Assembly: GCA_964448105.1 (NCBI GenBank)
Contig: CAYUVK010000101.1
Span: forward strand, 1-18,831
Length of the DNA stretch: 18,831 bases
Direction of reading: 5' to 3'
Source of the DNA: CAVQBP01 sp964448105
GTDB lineage: Bacteria; Bacteroidota; Ignavibacteria; Ignavibacteriales; Ignavibacteriaceae
Shown in pieces: positions 1 through 7,472 of this stretch. The position numbers and the translations under genes are program-made. The notes beneath the pieces are model-generated. The model saw only the letters and a list, made by a program, of their open reading frames with translations, ran no database searches and was not told the DNA's origin. How positions within the stretch are numbered: position 1 is the stretch's first letter; each line of letters opens with the position of its first letter.

Positions 1-224
1 GCAGTATAATATATATCATCCAGAGTTGCCAAAGACATACTATCGCAGTTCTGCTATGTGTATTCTAAGATAAGCTCTCCTGTGTTGGAGCAGATATTGA
101 AACCGGTTTCGGTTTTGGTGATACCTATTAATCCTTCAGGCAGTTTGCTGCTTTGAATTGTTATTTCGGTTTTGCAGCTAACGAAAAATAAAAGAATAAA
201 TATTAGATAGAAAAGTTAATTCAT
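1..224 (-). pseudogene. Degenerate lipoprotein gene, 5' part, running off the left edge
   Basis: On the minus strand an ATG at 224-222 is followed by AAT and then an in-frame TAA (218-216). The frame then encodes a good lipoprotein signal, LFYLIFILLFFVSC, with the lipid-attachment Cys. About 40 plausible surface-protein codons follow (for example KLPEGLIGITKTETGFNI), then a second in-frame stop TAG at 56-54. Coding-like sequence continues past that stop (QNCDSMSLATLDD) to the window edge. Changing the first stop to AAA would give a classical MNK start, so this looks like a gene killed by two nonsense changes. No alternative ATG, GTG or TTG lies between the first stop and the lipobox. The function is not recognised. 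The lipoprotein remnant is well supported by the sequence; that it is dead is inferred from the two stops. Confidence 0.6.
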
Positions 225-761
225 CTAAAGTCCCCAGATGGTTAATAATTTAATGTAAATTAAAAGTAAAAAAAAATGAAGTTTGCAAATTTGAGTAATT
301 CAATTTTAATAAGCAATAAAAATATTTCGGGTGTGATAAAAGATTCTTAAAAATAGTTAATGATAAATTATTATTGCATAAAAATTCTTTTGATATTATT
401 ATACAACTAACATATTAATTAATAAGATATCCTTTTAATTAATATGACTTTTCCTCTTCACTGTTTTAGTATTTTAGTTATAGTCTAATTACTATTTTTC
501 CCTGAATTTCTTCTTATAGTTACGATTTGATTCCTTAGTTTCATAGGACAAATAATTATTACAAATAAGTGAAAATTTGTCTAAAGGATGTTTTTCCTTT
601 ATTCATGTTCTTGATAATTAACTTATTTTTCACACCAACATTAATGATAACAATATGTTTTCAGGAGGGTATTATGGACACTAGTTAAATTTTCAACGAA
701 GGTGTTTCTCGGGATTTCTAAACAGAATATTTAATAATGAAATTGTAAAGGAGGGTCAATA
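225..761. other. AT-rich intergenic region with one tiny SD-led ORF
   Basis: Very AT-rich and without a convincing gene. The only notable item is a perfect Shine-Dalgarno (AGGAGGG, 663-669) placed 4 bases before an ATG that opens a four-codon ORF, MDTS (674-688). The same frame then stays open for ten more codons to another stop. It could be a leader peptide for the gene at 762 or the remains of a decayed gene. I see no hairpin that would support attenuation. Confidence 0.4.
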
Positions 762-1898
762 GTGAAACCAAAAGTAATAAGTATACTGATTATAATTGTT
801 TTATCATTATTTATTTTTCATTCCTGTAGCGATAAAACAGATACATTAACCGGTTCAGTATCAAATGATTCACAAAGTCTTGAGAAAATACCGCCGACTA
901 AAGTAAAAGATGTTACTGTCTTTTGTCAAGGACTAAATAATCCGCGTGGGCTAAAGTTTGGGCCAGATGGTTACCTTTATGTAGCAGAAGGAGGACTAGG
1001 TGGTTTGAACCCATCAGTAGGGAACTGCGCGCAGGTAATACCTCCGGTTGGTCCTTATACATGGGATCGCACTGCCCGCATATCGAAAATTAGCCCAACT
1101 GGGACACGTTCAGATGTCGTAGTAGATCTACCTTCAAGCCAAACAAGTCAGAACCTTGGTTACCTAATTAGTGGTGTAGCGGATGTTGCATTCATAGGTA
1201 ATACTCTTTATGCTCTGATCGGCGGGGCAGGATGCTCTCATGGCTATCCTTCAGATCCAAATGGTATCATAAAAGTTAATACAAACGGAACATGGGATCT
1301 AATTGCTAACTTAAGTGATTGGTCCTTAAATCATACTGTTGCAAACCCTGAACAAGATGATTTTGAGCCTGATGGTACATGGTACAGTATGATTAATGTT
1401 CGAGGAGATCTTTATGCAGTAGAACCAAACCATGGTGAGTTAGTTAAGGTAAAAACCAATGGACAAGTAAGTCGTGTAATTGATGTTTCCGCAACACAAG
1501 GACATATAGTCCCGACTGCCGTGGCTTATCACGGAAACTTTTATATAGGTAATCTTAACACCTTCAATCCGGTAGTCCCTGGAGGTTCTGGCATTTACAA
1601 GGTTACACCTAGTGGACAAATTCAAAAAAGTGAAGGAGGTTTAACAGCAGTTCTTGGTGTTGTGTTCGATAACAGAGATAGGATGTATGTTCTGGAAATG
1701 ACTACCGCAGCTGCTAATGGTCCAGTTCCCGGGACAGGAAAGGTTTTGAGAATTCAGCCATCAGGTCAGCAAGAAGAGATCGCAACTGGCTTGGTATTCC
1801 CTACAGGAATTACTATTGGGCCCGATGGGAATCTTTATGTTTCAAATTATGGTTTTGGACCATTCGTTGGTGAAATTTTAAAGATAACTTTTGAATAA
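762..1898 (+). CDS. ScyD/ScyE-family beta-propeller lipoprotein
   Basis: A 378-residue predicted lipoprotein. Residues 1-22 are a signal peptide ending in the lipobox FHSC (Cys22), so it is likely anchored to a membrane facing the periplasm or cell surface. The rest is a chain of NHL/SMP-30-like propeller blades. Each ends in a phrase such as NPRGLKFGPDGYLYVAEGG near the start, VPTAVAYHGNFYIGNL in the middle and PTGITIGPDGNLYVSNYG near the C-terminus. Blade order and spacing match the ScyD/ScyE family, named after scytonemin-cluster proteins; the family's function is unknown and no scytonemin genes are present here. The start is a GTG at 762, chosen because the strong SD AAAGGAGGG (748-755) lies 6 bases upstream and the signal peptide begins there. 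It is monocistronic, with a hairpin at 1911-1934. The family call is confident; the role is not known. Confidence 0.85.
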   Translation: MKPKVISILIIIVLSLFIFHSCSDKTDTLTGSVSNDSQSLEKIPPTKVKDVTVFCQGLNNPRGLKFGPDGYLYVAEGGLGGLNPSVGNCAQVIPPVGPYTWDRTARISKISPTGTRSDVVVDLPSSQTSQNLGYLISGVADVAFIGNTLYALIGGAGCSHGYPSDPNGIIKVNTNGTWDLIANLSDWSLNHTVANPEQDDFEPDGTWYSMINVRGDLYAVEPNHGELVKVKTNGQVSRVIDVSATQGHIVPTAVAYHGNFYIGNLNTFNPVVPGGSGIYKVTPSGQIQKSEGGLTAVLGVVFDNRDRMYVLEMTTAAANGPVPGTGKVLRIQPSGQQEEIATGLVFPTGITIGPDGNLYVSNYGFGPFVGEILKITFE

Positions 1899-1910
1899 TT
1901 TATTTAGAAA

Positions 1911-1940
1911 TGCCTGACTTCTTATTGTCAGGCAATTATT
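1911..1940 (+). terminator. Hairpin after the ScyD-like gene
   Basis: A perfect 8-bp stem (TGCCTGAC / GTCAGGCA) with an 8-base loop, starting 12 bases after the stop codon. The 3' tail ATTATTAAT is only moderately T-rich, so it may be a weak intrinsic terminator. Confidence 0.6.
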
Positions 1941-2072
1941 AATATGTATGAAAGAGAATCAGCTTTCAAATACTTTGACATTGTATATAAGACTCAAAAG
2001 AAATATTAAATTTTAATCATTACTTTTGATTACACCTAAATAGTGGAAAAAGTGTGCTTAAAATTTTTCTCA

Positions 2073-2266
2073 TTAGGGGATTCCATTGAAAGTTTGATAA
2101 TCACTGTCCGTATCCCAAAAATATTGGTTACACTTAACTAATTTAATTCCTTTTATTTTCAATTCCGGTTTTTCACCTGGAGATTTTTTATTGTAAAATT
2201 CTTTTACCGTATATTTGAGATTATTAGGATTTATGAGATTTTTAAGTTGGGTACACCGCAGTTAAA
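2073..2266 (-). pseudogene. Possible 3' remnant of an unknown gene
   Basis: A minus-strand frame is open for about 64 codons, between a stop at 2269-2267 and TAA at 2075-2073, with no start codon in a good position. The composition is protein-like rather than random AT sequence: it includes KEFYNKKSPGEKPELKIKG followed by KCNQYFWDTDSDYQTF. I do not recognise the family. It could be the tail of a gene whose 5' end was lost, which fits the other gene-tail fragments in this window, or a chance open frame. Low confidence. Confidence 0.3.
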
Positions 2267-2301
2267 TTATTTTTTGTAAATAAAAATCAGTATAAATAGA
2301 A

Positions 2302-2784
2302 ATGTTAAAAAGAGTGTCAATTTTTGTAGATGTACAAAATATTTATTACACAGTTAAGCAAATTTATAATTGTCACTTTAATTATAACAAGTTTATTCTT
2401 GACGTAACTAATGATAGAGAACTAATAAAAGCTATCGCTTATGCAATAGATAAAGGAGATGAAAAACAGATTAAATTCCAAAAGATATTAGAAAATATAG
2501 GTTTTGAGATAAAGCTTAAACCATATATACAAAGAAGCGATGGTTCAAGTAAAGGAGATTGGGATATAGGAATAACTATTGACATCCTTGATTATGTAAA
2601 ACAATCAGATATAATAGTTCTGGCATCTGGTGACGGTGATTTTGGCTTGCTGATAGATAAGATAAAAAAAGAGTATAACGTTATTGTTGAAGTATATGGT
2701 GTTCAAGAACTCACAGCAAATTCCTTGATTGAACAGTCCACAAAGTTTATTCCAATCAAAGAAGAATTATTACTATCACAATAA
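2302..2784 (+). CDS. NYN-domain protein (LabA/DUF88 family, PIN-like fold)
   Basis: A 160-residue protein that is almost entirely one NYN domain. The acidic positions expected for a metal-dependent PIN-like nuclease fold are visible: Asp10 in IFVDVQN, the KGDWDIGITIDI segment with Asp86, Asp88 and Asp94, and ASGDGDFGLLI with Asp111 and Asp113. Members of this family are predicted RNases or RNA-processing factors; the activity of this copy is inferred. Length is typical for a stand-alone bacterial NYN protein. The ATG at 2302 gives the conserved N-terminal beta-strand, but I see no clear Shine-Dalgarno upstream. It has no partner gene next to it. Confidence 0.85.
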   Translation: MLKRVSIFVDVQNIYYTVKQIYNCHFNYNKFILDVTNDRELIKAIAYAIDKGDEKQIKFQKILENIGFEIKLKPYIQRSDGSSKGDWDIGITIDILDYVKQSDIIVLASGDGDFGLLIDKIKKEYNVIVEVYGVQELTANSLIEQSTKFIPIKEELLLSQ

Positions 2785-2903
2785 ATATTTTGATTAACAA
2801 ACTTAAAAGTCAATTAAATTTTAATGATAAAATACTATAACTCAAATACAACTCTGAAAAGTTTTAGACGAATCAGTTCCAATAGGGCAATACATCAACG
2901 CCC

Positions 2904-2972
2904 CTAATTCTCCCTCCACATCCTCCTAATCTTCTCCTCCATCTCTTTTTTCAACACACCAACTTCTATAAT
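2904..2972 (-). pseudogene. Short 3' gene fragment (tail family 2, copy 1)
   Basis: About 22 codons on the minus strand, reading IIEVGVLKKEMEEKIRRMWR and ending at TAG (2906-2904). The same ending, with small changes, recurs at 3561-3751 (VGVLKKEMVVKIRKFERENW). The two copies are about 650 bp apart in the same orientation and bracket the SnoaL-like gene. Nothing of the 5' part of the gene remains here. Confidence 0.5.
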
Positions 2973-3110
2973 TCATTATTCAGTAAATTTCAATTAAGCA
3001 AGCAATTTTGTTCCTGGTTGCAGCTTAAGTTTTTGTTCAGTTGACTTTTAATGAGTACTTTAATTGATGCATTTTTTTTATAATCGGATACAGCGAATGG
3101 AGGTAGTCAA

Positions 3111-3488
3111 ATGGCCAAGCATGTAAATCATGAATTGTTGAAGGGATTTCTGGAAGCGTTCAATCAACATGATCTTGATTCTATTATGGACTATTTCGCA
3201 GATGATTGCGTCTTCTACATGCCAAAAGGTGTTAAACCCCGTGGGGATCAGTATATCGGGAAGAGCGAAGTTCGAGCAGGCCTTGCAAAACGATTTGAGG
3301 GAATTCCGGATGTTCATTATGGAGAAGATCAGCACTGGGTCTGTGATAATTTCGGAGTCTCTGAATGGACACTCACTGGCACAACTGTTTCGGGACAACA
3401 TATAGAAGTTCGCGGGGTTGACCTACTTGAGTTTGACAAAGATAAGATTACCCGCAAAGATTCTTTCTGGAAAATACTCAGTGATTAG
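3111..3488 (+). CDS. SnoaL/NTF2-like protein
   Basis: A 125-residue single-domain protein of the NTF2-like (SnoaL-type) cone fold. The typical opening is present: a helix with LLKGFLEAFNQHDLDSIMDY, then FADDCVFYMP, a GKSEVRAGLAKRFEGIPDVHY segment lining the pocket, and the closing strands WTLTGTT and IEVRGVDLLEFDKDKI. The fold serves as small enzymes or ligand binders, and the substrate cannot be read from sequence. No signal peptide, so cytoplasmic. The start is fixed by the SD GGAGG at 3099-3103. Base composition is visibly richer in G+C than the flanks (I count 31 G/C in 3241-3300). The gene is bracketed by two copies of another gene's tail, so recent acquisition is plausible. Confidence 0.8.
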   Translation: MAKHVNHELLKGFLEAFNQHDLDSIMDYFADDCVFYMPKGVKPRGDQYIGKSEVRAGLAKRFEGIPDVHYGEDQHWVCDNFGVSEWTLTGTTVSGQHIEVRGVDLLEFDKDKITRKDSFWKILSD

Positions 3489-3560
3489 CATACTGAGCAT
3501 AAGTAAATGAGGGTTCAAGAAGAGAGATCTTGCCTTTAGAAGACCAGTTGAAAGGTTTAA

Positions 3561-3751
3561 CTACTCCCAATTCTCCCTCTCAAACTTCCTAATCTTCACC
3601 ACCATCTCCTTCTTAAGCACACCCACTCTTCTAATATCTCATCTTGATTTATCAACTTCTTCCTTTCAAGAATTTTGATTAAAGCTTGTATCTCAAGCAT
3701 ATTGGATACGGCAATTTCTTCTAACGAAACCAGCGGCTTTCCTTTGGAAAT
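3561..3751 (-). pseudogene. Frameshifted remnant of a small conserved protein (tail family 2, copy 2)
   Basis: The minus strand encodes KGKPLVSLEEIAVSNMLEIQ, then ALIKILERKKLINQDEILEE. After a one-base shift near 3628-3634 it continues as VGVLKKEMVVKIRKFERENW and stops at TAG (3563-3561). The upstream end has a stop (3754-3752) and no start codon. The pattern of two amphipathic helices (EIQALIKILERKKLI, DEILEE) resembles a common small uncharacterised bacterial protein, but I cannot name it. The frameshift plus absent start make it a pseudogene. Copy 1 at 2904-2972 retains only the last 22 codons. Confidence 0.55.
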
Positions 3752-4164
3752 TTAATTACCTCACAAAATAAATTTTTTAGCAGTTCACTAATTATTTAAA
3801 TCTTTCGGGTTGTTATAATAATTTTTTTTCAATGAATCAATCAAACAGTGGATAGTGATTTATATGATTACCACCTTAATTATTGTGCGGAAGGATACCA
3901 GCTTTTTTATTTTGTTGACATTAGAATTTATTATGTATAGTTTCATTTATAATCTTTCGGATAAAGAATAATATCCCAAAGCTTTCCAAAGTTACTTTTC
4001 TATATATATTCACTTTAGATTTTTTCAAGAAAGAAATTTCCTGCTTAATTAATCTTAATAATTTAATAGTGAAAACAAATAAGTTGCGAATCTTGATCGT
4101 TAAATAATAATGTTTAACCGTAAGTAAAATAATTAAATAATTTATCAAAAAAAGGAGTGTCCAA
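3752..4164. promoter_or_regulatory. AT-rich gene-free gap with a possible promoter
   Basis: No coding sequence that I can support. A sigma-70-like pair, TTGACA (3915-3920) and TATAGT (3936-3941) with 15 bases between, points toward the AhpD-like gene but would leave a leader over 200 bases long. The spacing is short, so this is only a candidate. Confidence 0.25.
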
Positions 4165-4569
4165 ATGAATACCGTTAGAAAAGAAGTAGTATATAAGGAA
4201 ATTGAAAGTATTCTGGGTAATGTCCCAAGTTTTTTCAAATTAATTCCCGAGAGATCTTTGGAATCAGAGTGGAATCTTTTTAAGACAATTCAACTTGAAG
4301 AGAGTCCAATACCTAACAAATACAAGGAACTAATTGGTATAGCAGTCTCTGCAGTAACGAAATGCAAATATTGTTTATTCTTCCATACAGAGGTTGCCAA
4401 GCTATTTGGAGCAACTGAAGAGGAAATCGAAGATGCTGTTCATTATGCAAAAGCAAGTGCAGGATGGAGTACCTATCTAAATGGGATGCAGGTAGATTAT
4501 GAAAAATTTACTGCGGAACTTTTGGAATCAATCGAATACATTAAGAATGCCCAATTAGCAGTTAAATAG
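4165..4569 (+). CDS. Carboxymuconolactone decarboxylase (AhpD-like) family protein
   Basis: A 134-residue all-helical protein with the AhpD-type core: KELIGIAVSAVTKCKYCLFF followed by His74, giving the redox pair Cys67-X2-Cys70 and the downstream His. The upstream Glu55 in the family's conserved helix is also present. AhpD-like members reduce peroxiredoxins or act as small thiol-disulfide peroxidases, while decarboxylase members lack the CxxC pair, so a peroxide-related redox role is more likely here (inference). The N-terminus (ILGNVPSFFKLIP) matches the usual opening helix. The SD AAGGAG is 8 bases before the ATG. It is followed by a convincing terminator and is probably monocistronic. No peroxiredoxin gene is in the window. 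Confidence 0.88.
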   Translation: MNTVRKEVVYKEIESILGNVPSFFKLIPERSLESEWNLFKTIQLEESPIPNKYKELIGIAVSAVTKCKYCLFFHTEVAKLFGATEEEIEDAVHYAKASAGWSTYLNGMQVDYEKFTAELLESIEYIKNAQLAVK

Positions 4570-4594
4570 AAATCTGTTTTAGGGCCTGAAATTC

Positions 4595-4640
4595 ACCCGC
4601 TATTATTTTCCCTTAGTAGGGAGCATTTTAGCGGGTTTTA
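4595..4640 (+). terminator. Intrinsic terminator of the AhpD-like gene
   Basis: Outer stem ACCCGCTA (4595-4602) pairs perfectly with TAGCGGGT (4629-4636). An inner hairpin TCCCT/AGGGA lies in the loop. The 3' side runs into TTTTATATTG. It starts 26 bases after the stop codon. Confidence 0.75.
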
Positions 4641-4865
4641 TATTGTTTAATAAGTTAAAAAGAATTTTGTTATTATTTTACTAAGTTACATAATGTTTGG
4701 ATGAGTTTACATATATCTAAAATTAAAGCTGAGAAATTAATCATTTCAATGTTACAATACTAATAGTTATAATTTTTGGTACATAATTAATTTTTGATAC
4801 TGGCTTATTCACCAAACTGCTAATATCTATTCTTTAATTATTTCATTTTCAGAAAGGAATGGGAC

Positions 4866-5468
4866 ATGAAAAAAACATCCATCAAATCTGCAAGCAAAAT
4901 AGTTGCGGAAATTGTTCCTTTTGATAAACAGGTCACCGACTTCGCTAAATTCAAATCGGATCTGACTGCAAAGGACTTGCAGAATTTGTTCACATCTAAG
5001 GGCGATTCAAGGTTCTACTACTTTTCTCCTATCGAGACACTTAGTTGCACCAAAACCATCGGTTTCGGACGAACGAACTTGACCATTATAGTACCGACAA
5101 TTGTGCAGGTTGACGCTACCTCACCTCGAGCTAGCTTCGACCGCCGTTCGACACCATCGCGCAATCCTATCATTCAAATGCACTTTGAACCGAGCGCATA
5201 TGGTATTACGAACAAAGCAACCTACATCATGGTGTTTACAATTGAAGCGTACGGCCAGTCAACTTTCAACCTTCAGGGCTATGCTGGAGCTGGAACTATT
5301 GTTAATAATGGTACTAAAGTTCTGAACGGACCAAATAGGGTGTCATTGATTATGAAGAACGTGCCGCCTACGCAACAAACATACGGGTATCTGGAACAGA
5401 CAGCCGGTGGTGCATGGGACTGGTTATCCACCCAGGTCACTTTCCCTCCTTTATTAATAAAACTATGA
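4866..5468 (+). CDS. Uncharacterised protein, high G+C, probable beta-rich domain
   Basis: A 200-residue protein that I do not recognise. It has no signal peptide or membrane segment. The N-terminal third is charged and helical (KSASKIVAEI, TDFAKFKSDLTAKDLQNLF). The rest alternates hydrophobic strands and turns: LTIIVPTIVQVDAT, NPIIQMHFEPSAYGIT, TYIMVFTIEAYGQSTFNLQG, VSLIMKNVPPTQQTYGYLEQ, and a Trp-rich end, GGAWDWLSTQVTFPP. This suggests a beta-sandwich. The reading frame is clearly real: strong SD (AAAGGAATGGGAC, spacing 2-8), consistent codon use and no stops. Its G+C is far above the neighbourhood (36 of 60 bases in 5101-5160), which argues for horizontal acquisition. No neighbour indicates a role. 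Confidence 0.75.
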   Translation: MKKTSIKSASKIVAEIVPFDKQVTDFAKFKSDLTAKDLQNLFTSKGDSRFYYFSPIETLSCTKTIGFGRTNLTIIVPTIVQVDATSPRASFDRRSTPSRNPIIQMHFEPSAYGITNKATYIMVFTIEAYGQSTFNLQGYAGAGTIVNNGTKVLNGPNRVSLIMKNVPPTQQTYGYLEQTAGGAWDWLSTQVTFPPLLIKL

Positions 5469-5599
5469 GTTTTGGCAGAACAACTAGGTATTGACTATTC
5501 TCTGATAATTTGGACGCGCCCTAGCATACAATGTGATAAAAAGTAATTTTCAATAGTTGGTAATAAAATTACAACTTTAAAATAATAAAGGATAAAAAT

Positions 5600-6073
5600 A
5601 TGAAATCTAGAATAGGAACTAAACCACAAAACCCAAATGAGATTTTTAATATACTTTCCCAAATATTAGCTGACGAATTCTTATTGTTTAACAAAACTTT
5701 AAATGCATACTGGAATGTAGAAGGCACAGATTTTTATGAAAAACGAAGTTTCTTTTGGAACCAATTTATATTAATGGAAAGAATGATTGATCGTGTTAGT
5801 GAACACTTTCGGATTATGGAACGTCATACTCCTTCCACATTAAAACAATTACTCCAGCTAACTCAGTTTACAGAAAAGGAAATAGAAAAATATGACAGCA
5901 CGAGTTTAATCAACGATTTGCTTAAAGATCATGAAAGTATTATCAAGATGTTAAGCGAAAGCATTAATCTTTATGAAAAAGAATCAAATCATTTACGCGA
6001 TATTAATTTTATTTATACTTTAATGGGAAAACATGAAAAAATGGCTTGGATGCTTAGAGCTCACTTTAAATAG
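5600..6073 (+). CDS. Dps-like ferritin-fold protein with altered ferroxidase site
   Basis: A 157-residue four-helix protein of the Dps/ferritin-like superfamily. Helix A-B carries KTLNAYWNVEGTDFYEKRSF, matching the family's KxxHWNxxGxxFxxLHxxF. Helix B carries ERMIDRVSEHFRIME, matching the conserved DxxAERI. Using E. coli Dps spacing (H31, H43, D58, E62), the equivalents here are Tyr37, Arg49, Asp64 and Glu68. Both iron-binding histidines are therefore replaced while the acidic pair is kept. The helix C/D region (LINDLLKDHESIIKMLSES, then MGKHEKMAWMLRAHF) is normal for Dps. The N-terminus is short, with two Lys and one Arg in the first eight residues. The SD AAGGA sits upstream. It may bind DNA or form a shell without efficient iron oxidation (inference). 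Confidence 0.85.
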   Translation: MKSRIGTKPQNPNEIFNILSQILADEFLLFNKTLNAYWNVEGTDFYEKRSFFWNQFILMERMIDRVSEHFRIMERHTPSTLKQLLQLTQFTEKEIEKYDSTSLINDLLKDHESIIKMLSESINLYEKESNHLRDINFIYTLMGKHEKMAWMLRAHFK

Positions 6074-6127
6074 AAGTAAGCGATATCAAAGTGTAAAATC
6101 AAAAAGTTGAAGATAAACTAGAACAGT

Positions 6128-6305
6128 TTATTTTATTTTCTCAATCGTCAATGGCGTACACCCCACATAATGATTATTAACATTTAAGTATACATCCACA
6201 TCTCTATTCTGCAAGTTTTTTATCATCTCAATTATATTTTCAATCTTCATCCCGGGTAATGTAAATTTTGTTCCAATTCTCATCGGACATTTTTTCGATT
6301 CCGGT
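6128..6305 (-). pseudogene. DUF72 3' fragment, copy A (frameshifted)
   Basis: The minus strand reads IEKMSDENWNKIYITRDED, hits a stop, then after a frameshift near 6245-6250 continues as IIEMIKNLQNRDVDVYLNVN and NHYVGCTPLTIEKIK to TAA (6130-6128). This is the C-terminal ~55 residues of a DUF72 (YecE-like) protein, comparable to the tail of the ORF at 13723-14349. Nothing of the first ~200 residues of that family is present. It is one of five such tails in the window, all on this strand. The 6.2-6.45 kb stretch is also duplicated at 7.48-7.75 kb. Confidence 0.7.
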
Positions 6306-6455
6306 TGTTAGCCCAATGAACCAATTGTAAATGGATATTTATTTAAAATAGTAAAATCATTTAAAGCCTATTCATCGGTCTTATTCGATAAACTTGGGAA
6401 AATGTTCCGGTAACTATTACAGTTTCACCAATAAGATTCTAGCTTCATGCGTCGA
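6191..6455. repeat. Duplicated block, copy A
   Basis: About 265 bp that aligns with 7483-7755 in the same orientation, roughly four bases in five identical by eye. It includes an almost unchanged core, AAAATGTTCCGGTAACTATT. It spans the DUF72 tail and the end of the unknown remnant, so two adjacent gene tails were duplicated together. The two copies bracket the RRM gene. Confidence 0.7.
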
Positions 6456-6586
6456 ATTACTTTGAAATCTTCAATAGTTAATCCATAAGGGGAAAAAATA
6501 AACAATAGTATAAAAGCAAACTCATACAGAGTATGCAATACTCTGTTATGGAATGGTCCATGACAACCGCGGAATTTATCCTCCCA
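6361..6586 (-). pseudogene. Unknown gene remnant upstream of DUF72 copy A
   Basis: A minus-strand frame reads WEDKFRGCHGPFHNRVLHTL, YEFAFILLFIFSPYGLTIED and FKVIRRMK. After a one-base shift near 6430-6440 it reads NLIGETVIVTGTFSQVYRIR followed by PMNRL and TAA (6363-6361). The two parts are in order and read like one protein tail of about 75 codons. No start is visible. The end is also present at 7656-7755 (NLIGEIVIVTGTFSHVYQIR). I do not recognise the family; the VIVTGTFSQVY strand pattern hints at an OB-like barrel, which is speculation. A 9-bp inverted repeat (ACAGAGTAT / ATACTCTGT, 6526-6546) lies inside the frame. Confidence 0.45.
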
Positions 6587-6890
6587 TTATTTTTCATATT
6601 GGAATAGTAAAATATTGTAAGTATATTAACTCAAGTTAATTGATGAAAACAGATCTTATATTGTAAGCATAAGAAACAATTAAAGGAAAAAAATAAAAAA
6701 AGTTGAAACTAATCATTTTGAAAAGTAACTCTATTTGATGAACGATAAACGATACTGCTTGATGAAGTGAGTTCCCCTTTTTAATATTTCTCTTCAATTT
6801 TAAATCAAATAAAATCAATTCCCGTATACTTCTTTAAGATAATTCAATTAAGTATTCTGGAAAAACAAAAACAAAAAAAAGGAAAAATGT

Positions 6891-7193
6891 ATGAACATTT
6901 ACGTAGGAAATCTTGCACCGGAAGTTACCGAGGAAGATTTAAATAATTTATTTTCCGAATACGGAAAAGTTACCAGTGTTAAAATTATAAAGGATATGTA
7001 CTCAGGTACATCAAAAGGCTTCGGTTTTCTTGAAATGTCTGGAAATACAGAGTCACACACAGCTATTGATAAGTTGAACTCAAAAGAATTAAAAGGAAAG
7101 GATATCGTTGTAAACGAAGCCCGTCCTAAAAATAATAATGGCTCAGGCAGCGGTAGAGGTAAAAGAGATCAAAGTCGCAACAATAGATGGTAA
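6891..7193 (+). CDS. Small RRM RNA-binding protein
   Basis: A 100-residue protein with one complete RNA recognition motif. RNP2 is IYVGNL (residues 3-8) and RNP1 is KGFGFLEM (residues 42-49), with the usual aromatic residues Tyr4, Phe44 and Phe46 for base stacking. The helix TEEDLNNLFSEYGKV and the last strand DIVVNEARP are also canonical. After the domain comes a short basic, Gly/Ser/Arg/Asn-rich tail (NGSGSGRGKRDQSRNN), as in the cold-responsive RRM proteins of cyanobacteria and the Bacteroidota/Chlorobi group. A role in mRNA handling, perhaps under cold or stress, is inferred. The SD AAGGA is close to the ATG in an A-rich leader. It is followed by a strong terminator, so monocistronic. Confidence 0.93.
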   Translation: MNIYVGNLAPEVTEEDLNNLFSEYGKVTSVKIIKDMYSGTSKGFGFLEMSGNTESHTAIDKLNSKELKGKDIVVNEARPKNNNGSGSGRGKRDQSRNNRW

Positions 7194-7202
7194 TAAAGAA
7201 TT

Positions 7203-7236
7203 AAGTCCTGGTTATAAAACCAGGGCTTTATTTTAT
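7203..7236 (+). terminator. Intrinsic terminator of the RRM gene
   Basis: AAGTCCTGGTT (7203-7213) pairs with AACCAGGGCTT (7218-7228) around a four-base ATAA loop, with one G-T wobble. It is followed by TATTTTAT, 9 bases after the stop codon. This is the clearest terminator in the window. Confidence 0.85.
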
Positions 7237-7428
7237 AAAAAATTCTTTACGATTTTCGAGTTGTATCTCTATACGAAAAATTAAGTAGACCCTTTTTATA
7301 ATGGTTATAACCTTATTTTACCCAGTATTACTCTGGCAATAAATCAAAACCCCTTGATAGGCCAAGAAAGATGGTTTGCTCACTCCCAACCAGAAATAAC
7401 CGGGAGGGCCCGTGCTAAACATATTACA

Positions 7429-7472
7429 TAGACAGCGGGGGAGTAGAATGGGGGTATTCCTACTTCTGTCTA
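7429..7472. repeat. Interrupted inverted repeat at the cut end of DUF72 copy B
   Basis: TAGACAG (7429-7435) and CTGTCTA (7466-7472) pair perfectly; inside them AGTAG (7442-7446) pairs with CTACT (7460-7464). The surrounding 7340-7460 is richer in G+C than the neighbourhood (runs GGGAGGGCCCG, GCGGGGGAG). DUF72 similarity stops just to the right of it. It could be a structured or inserted element, but I cannot assign a class. Confidence 0.35.

Noticed and set aside
3078..3405. Minus-strand and second plus-frame ORFs over the SnoaL-like gene
   Set aside because: Shadows of a frame with a clear domain and SD.
3921..4238. 105-codon minus-strand ORF rich in Leu/Ile/Phe
   Set aside because: It overlaps the start of the AhpD-like gene, has no SD, and its composition is what AT-rich non-coding DNA gives when translated.
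6636..6818. 60-codon minus-strand ORF
   Set aside because: AT-rich, no SD, no recognisable pattern.
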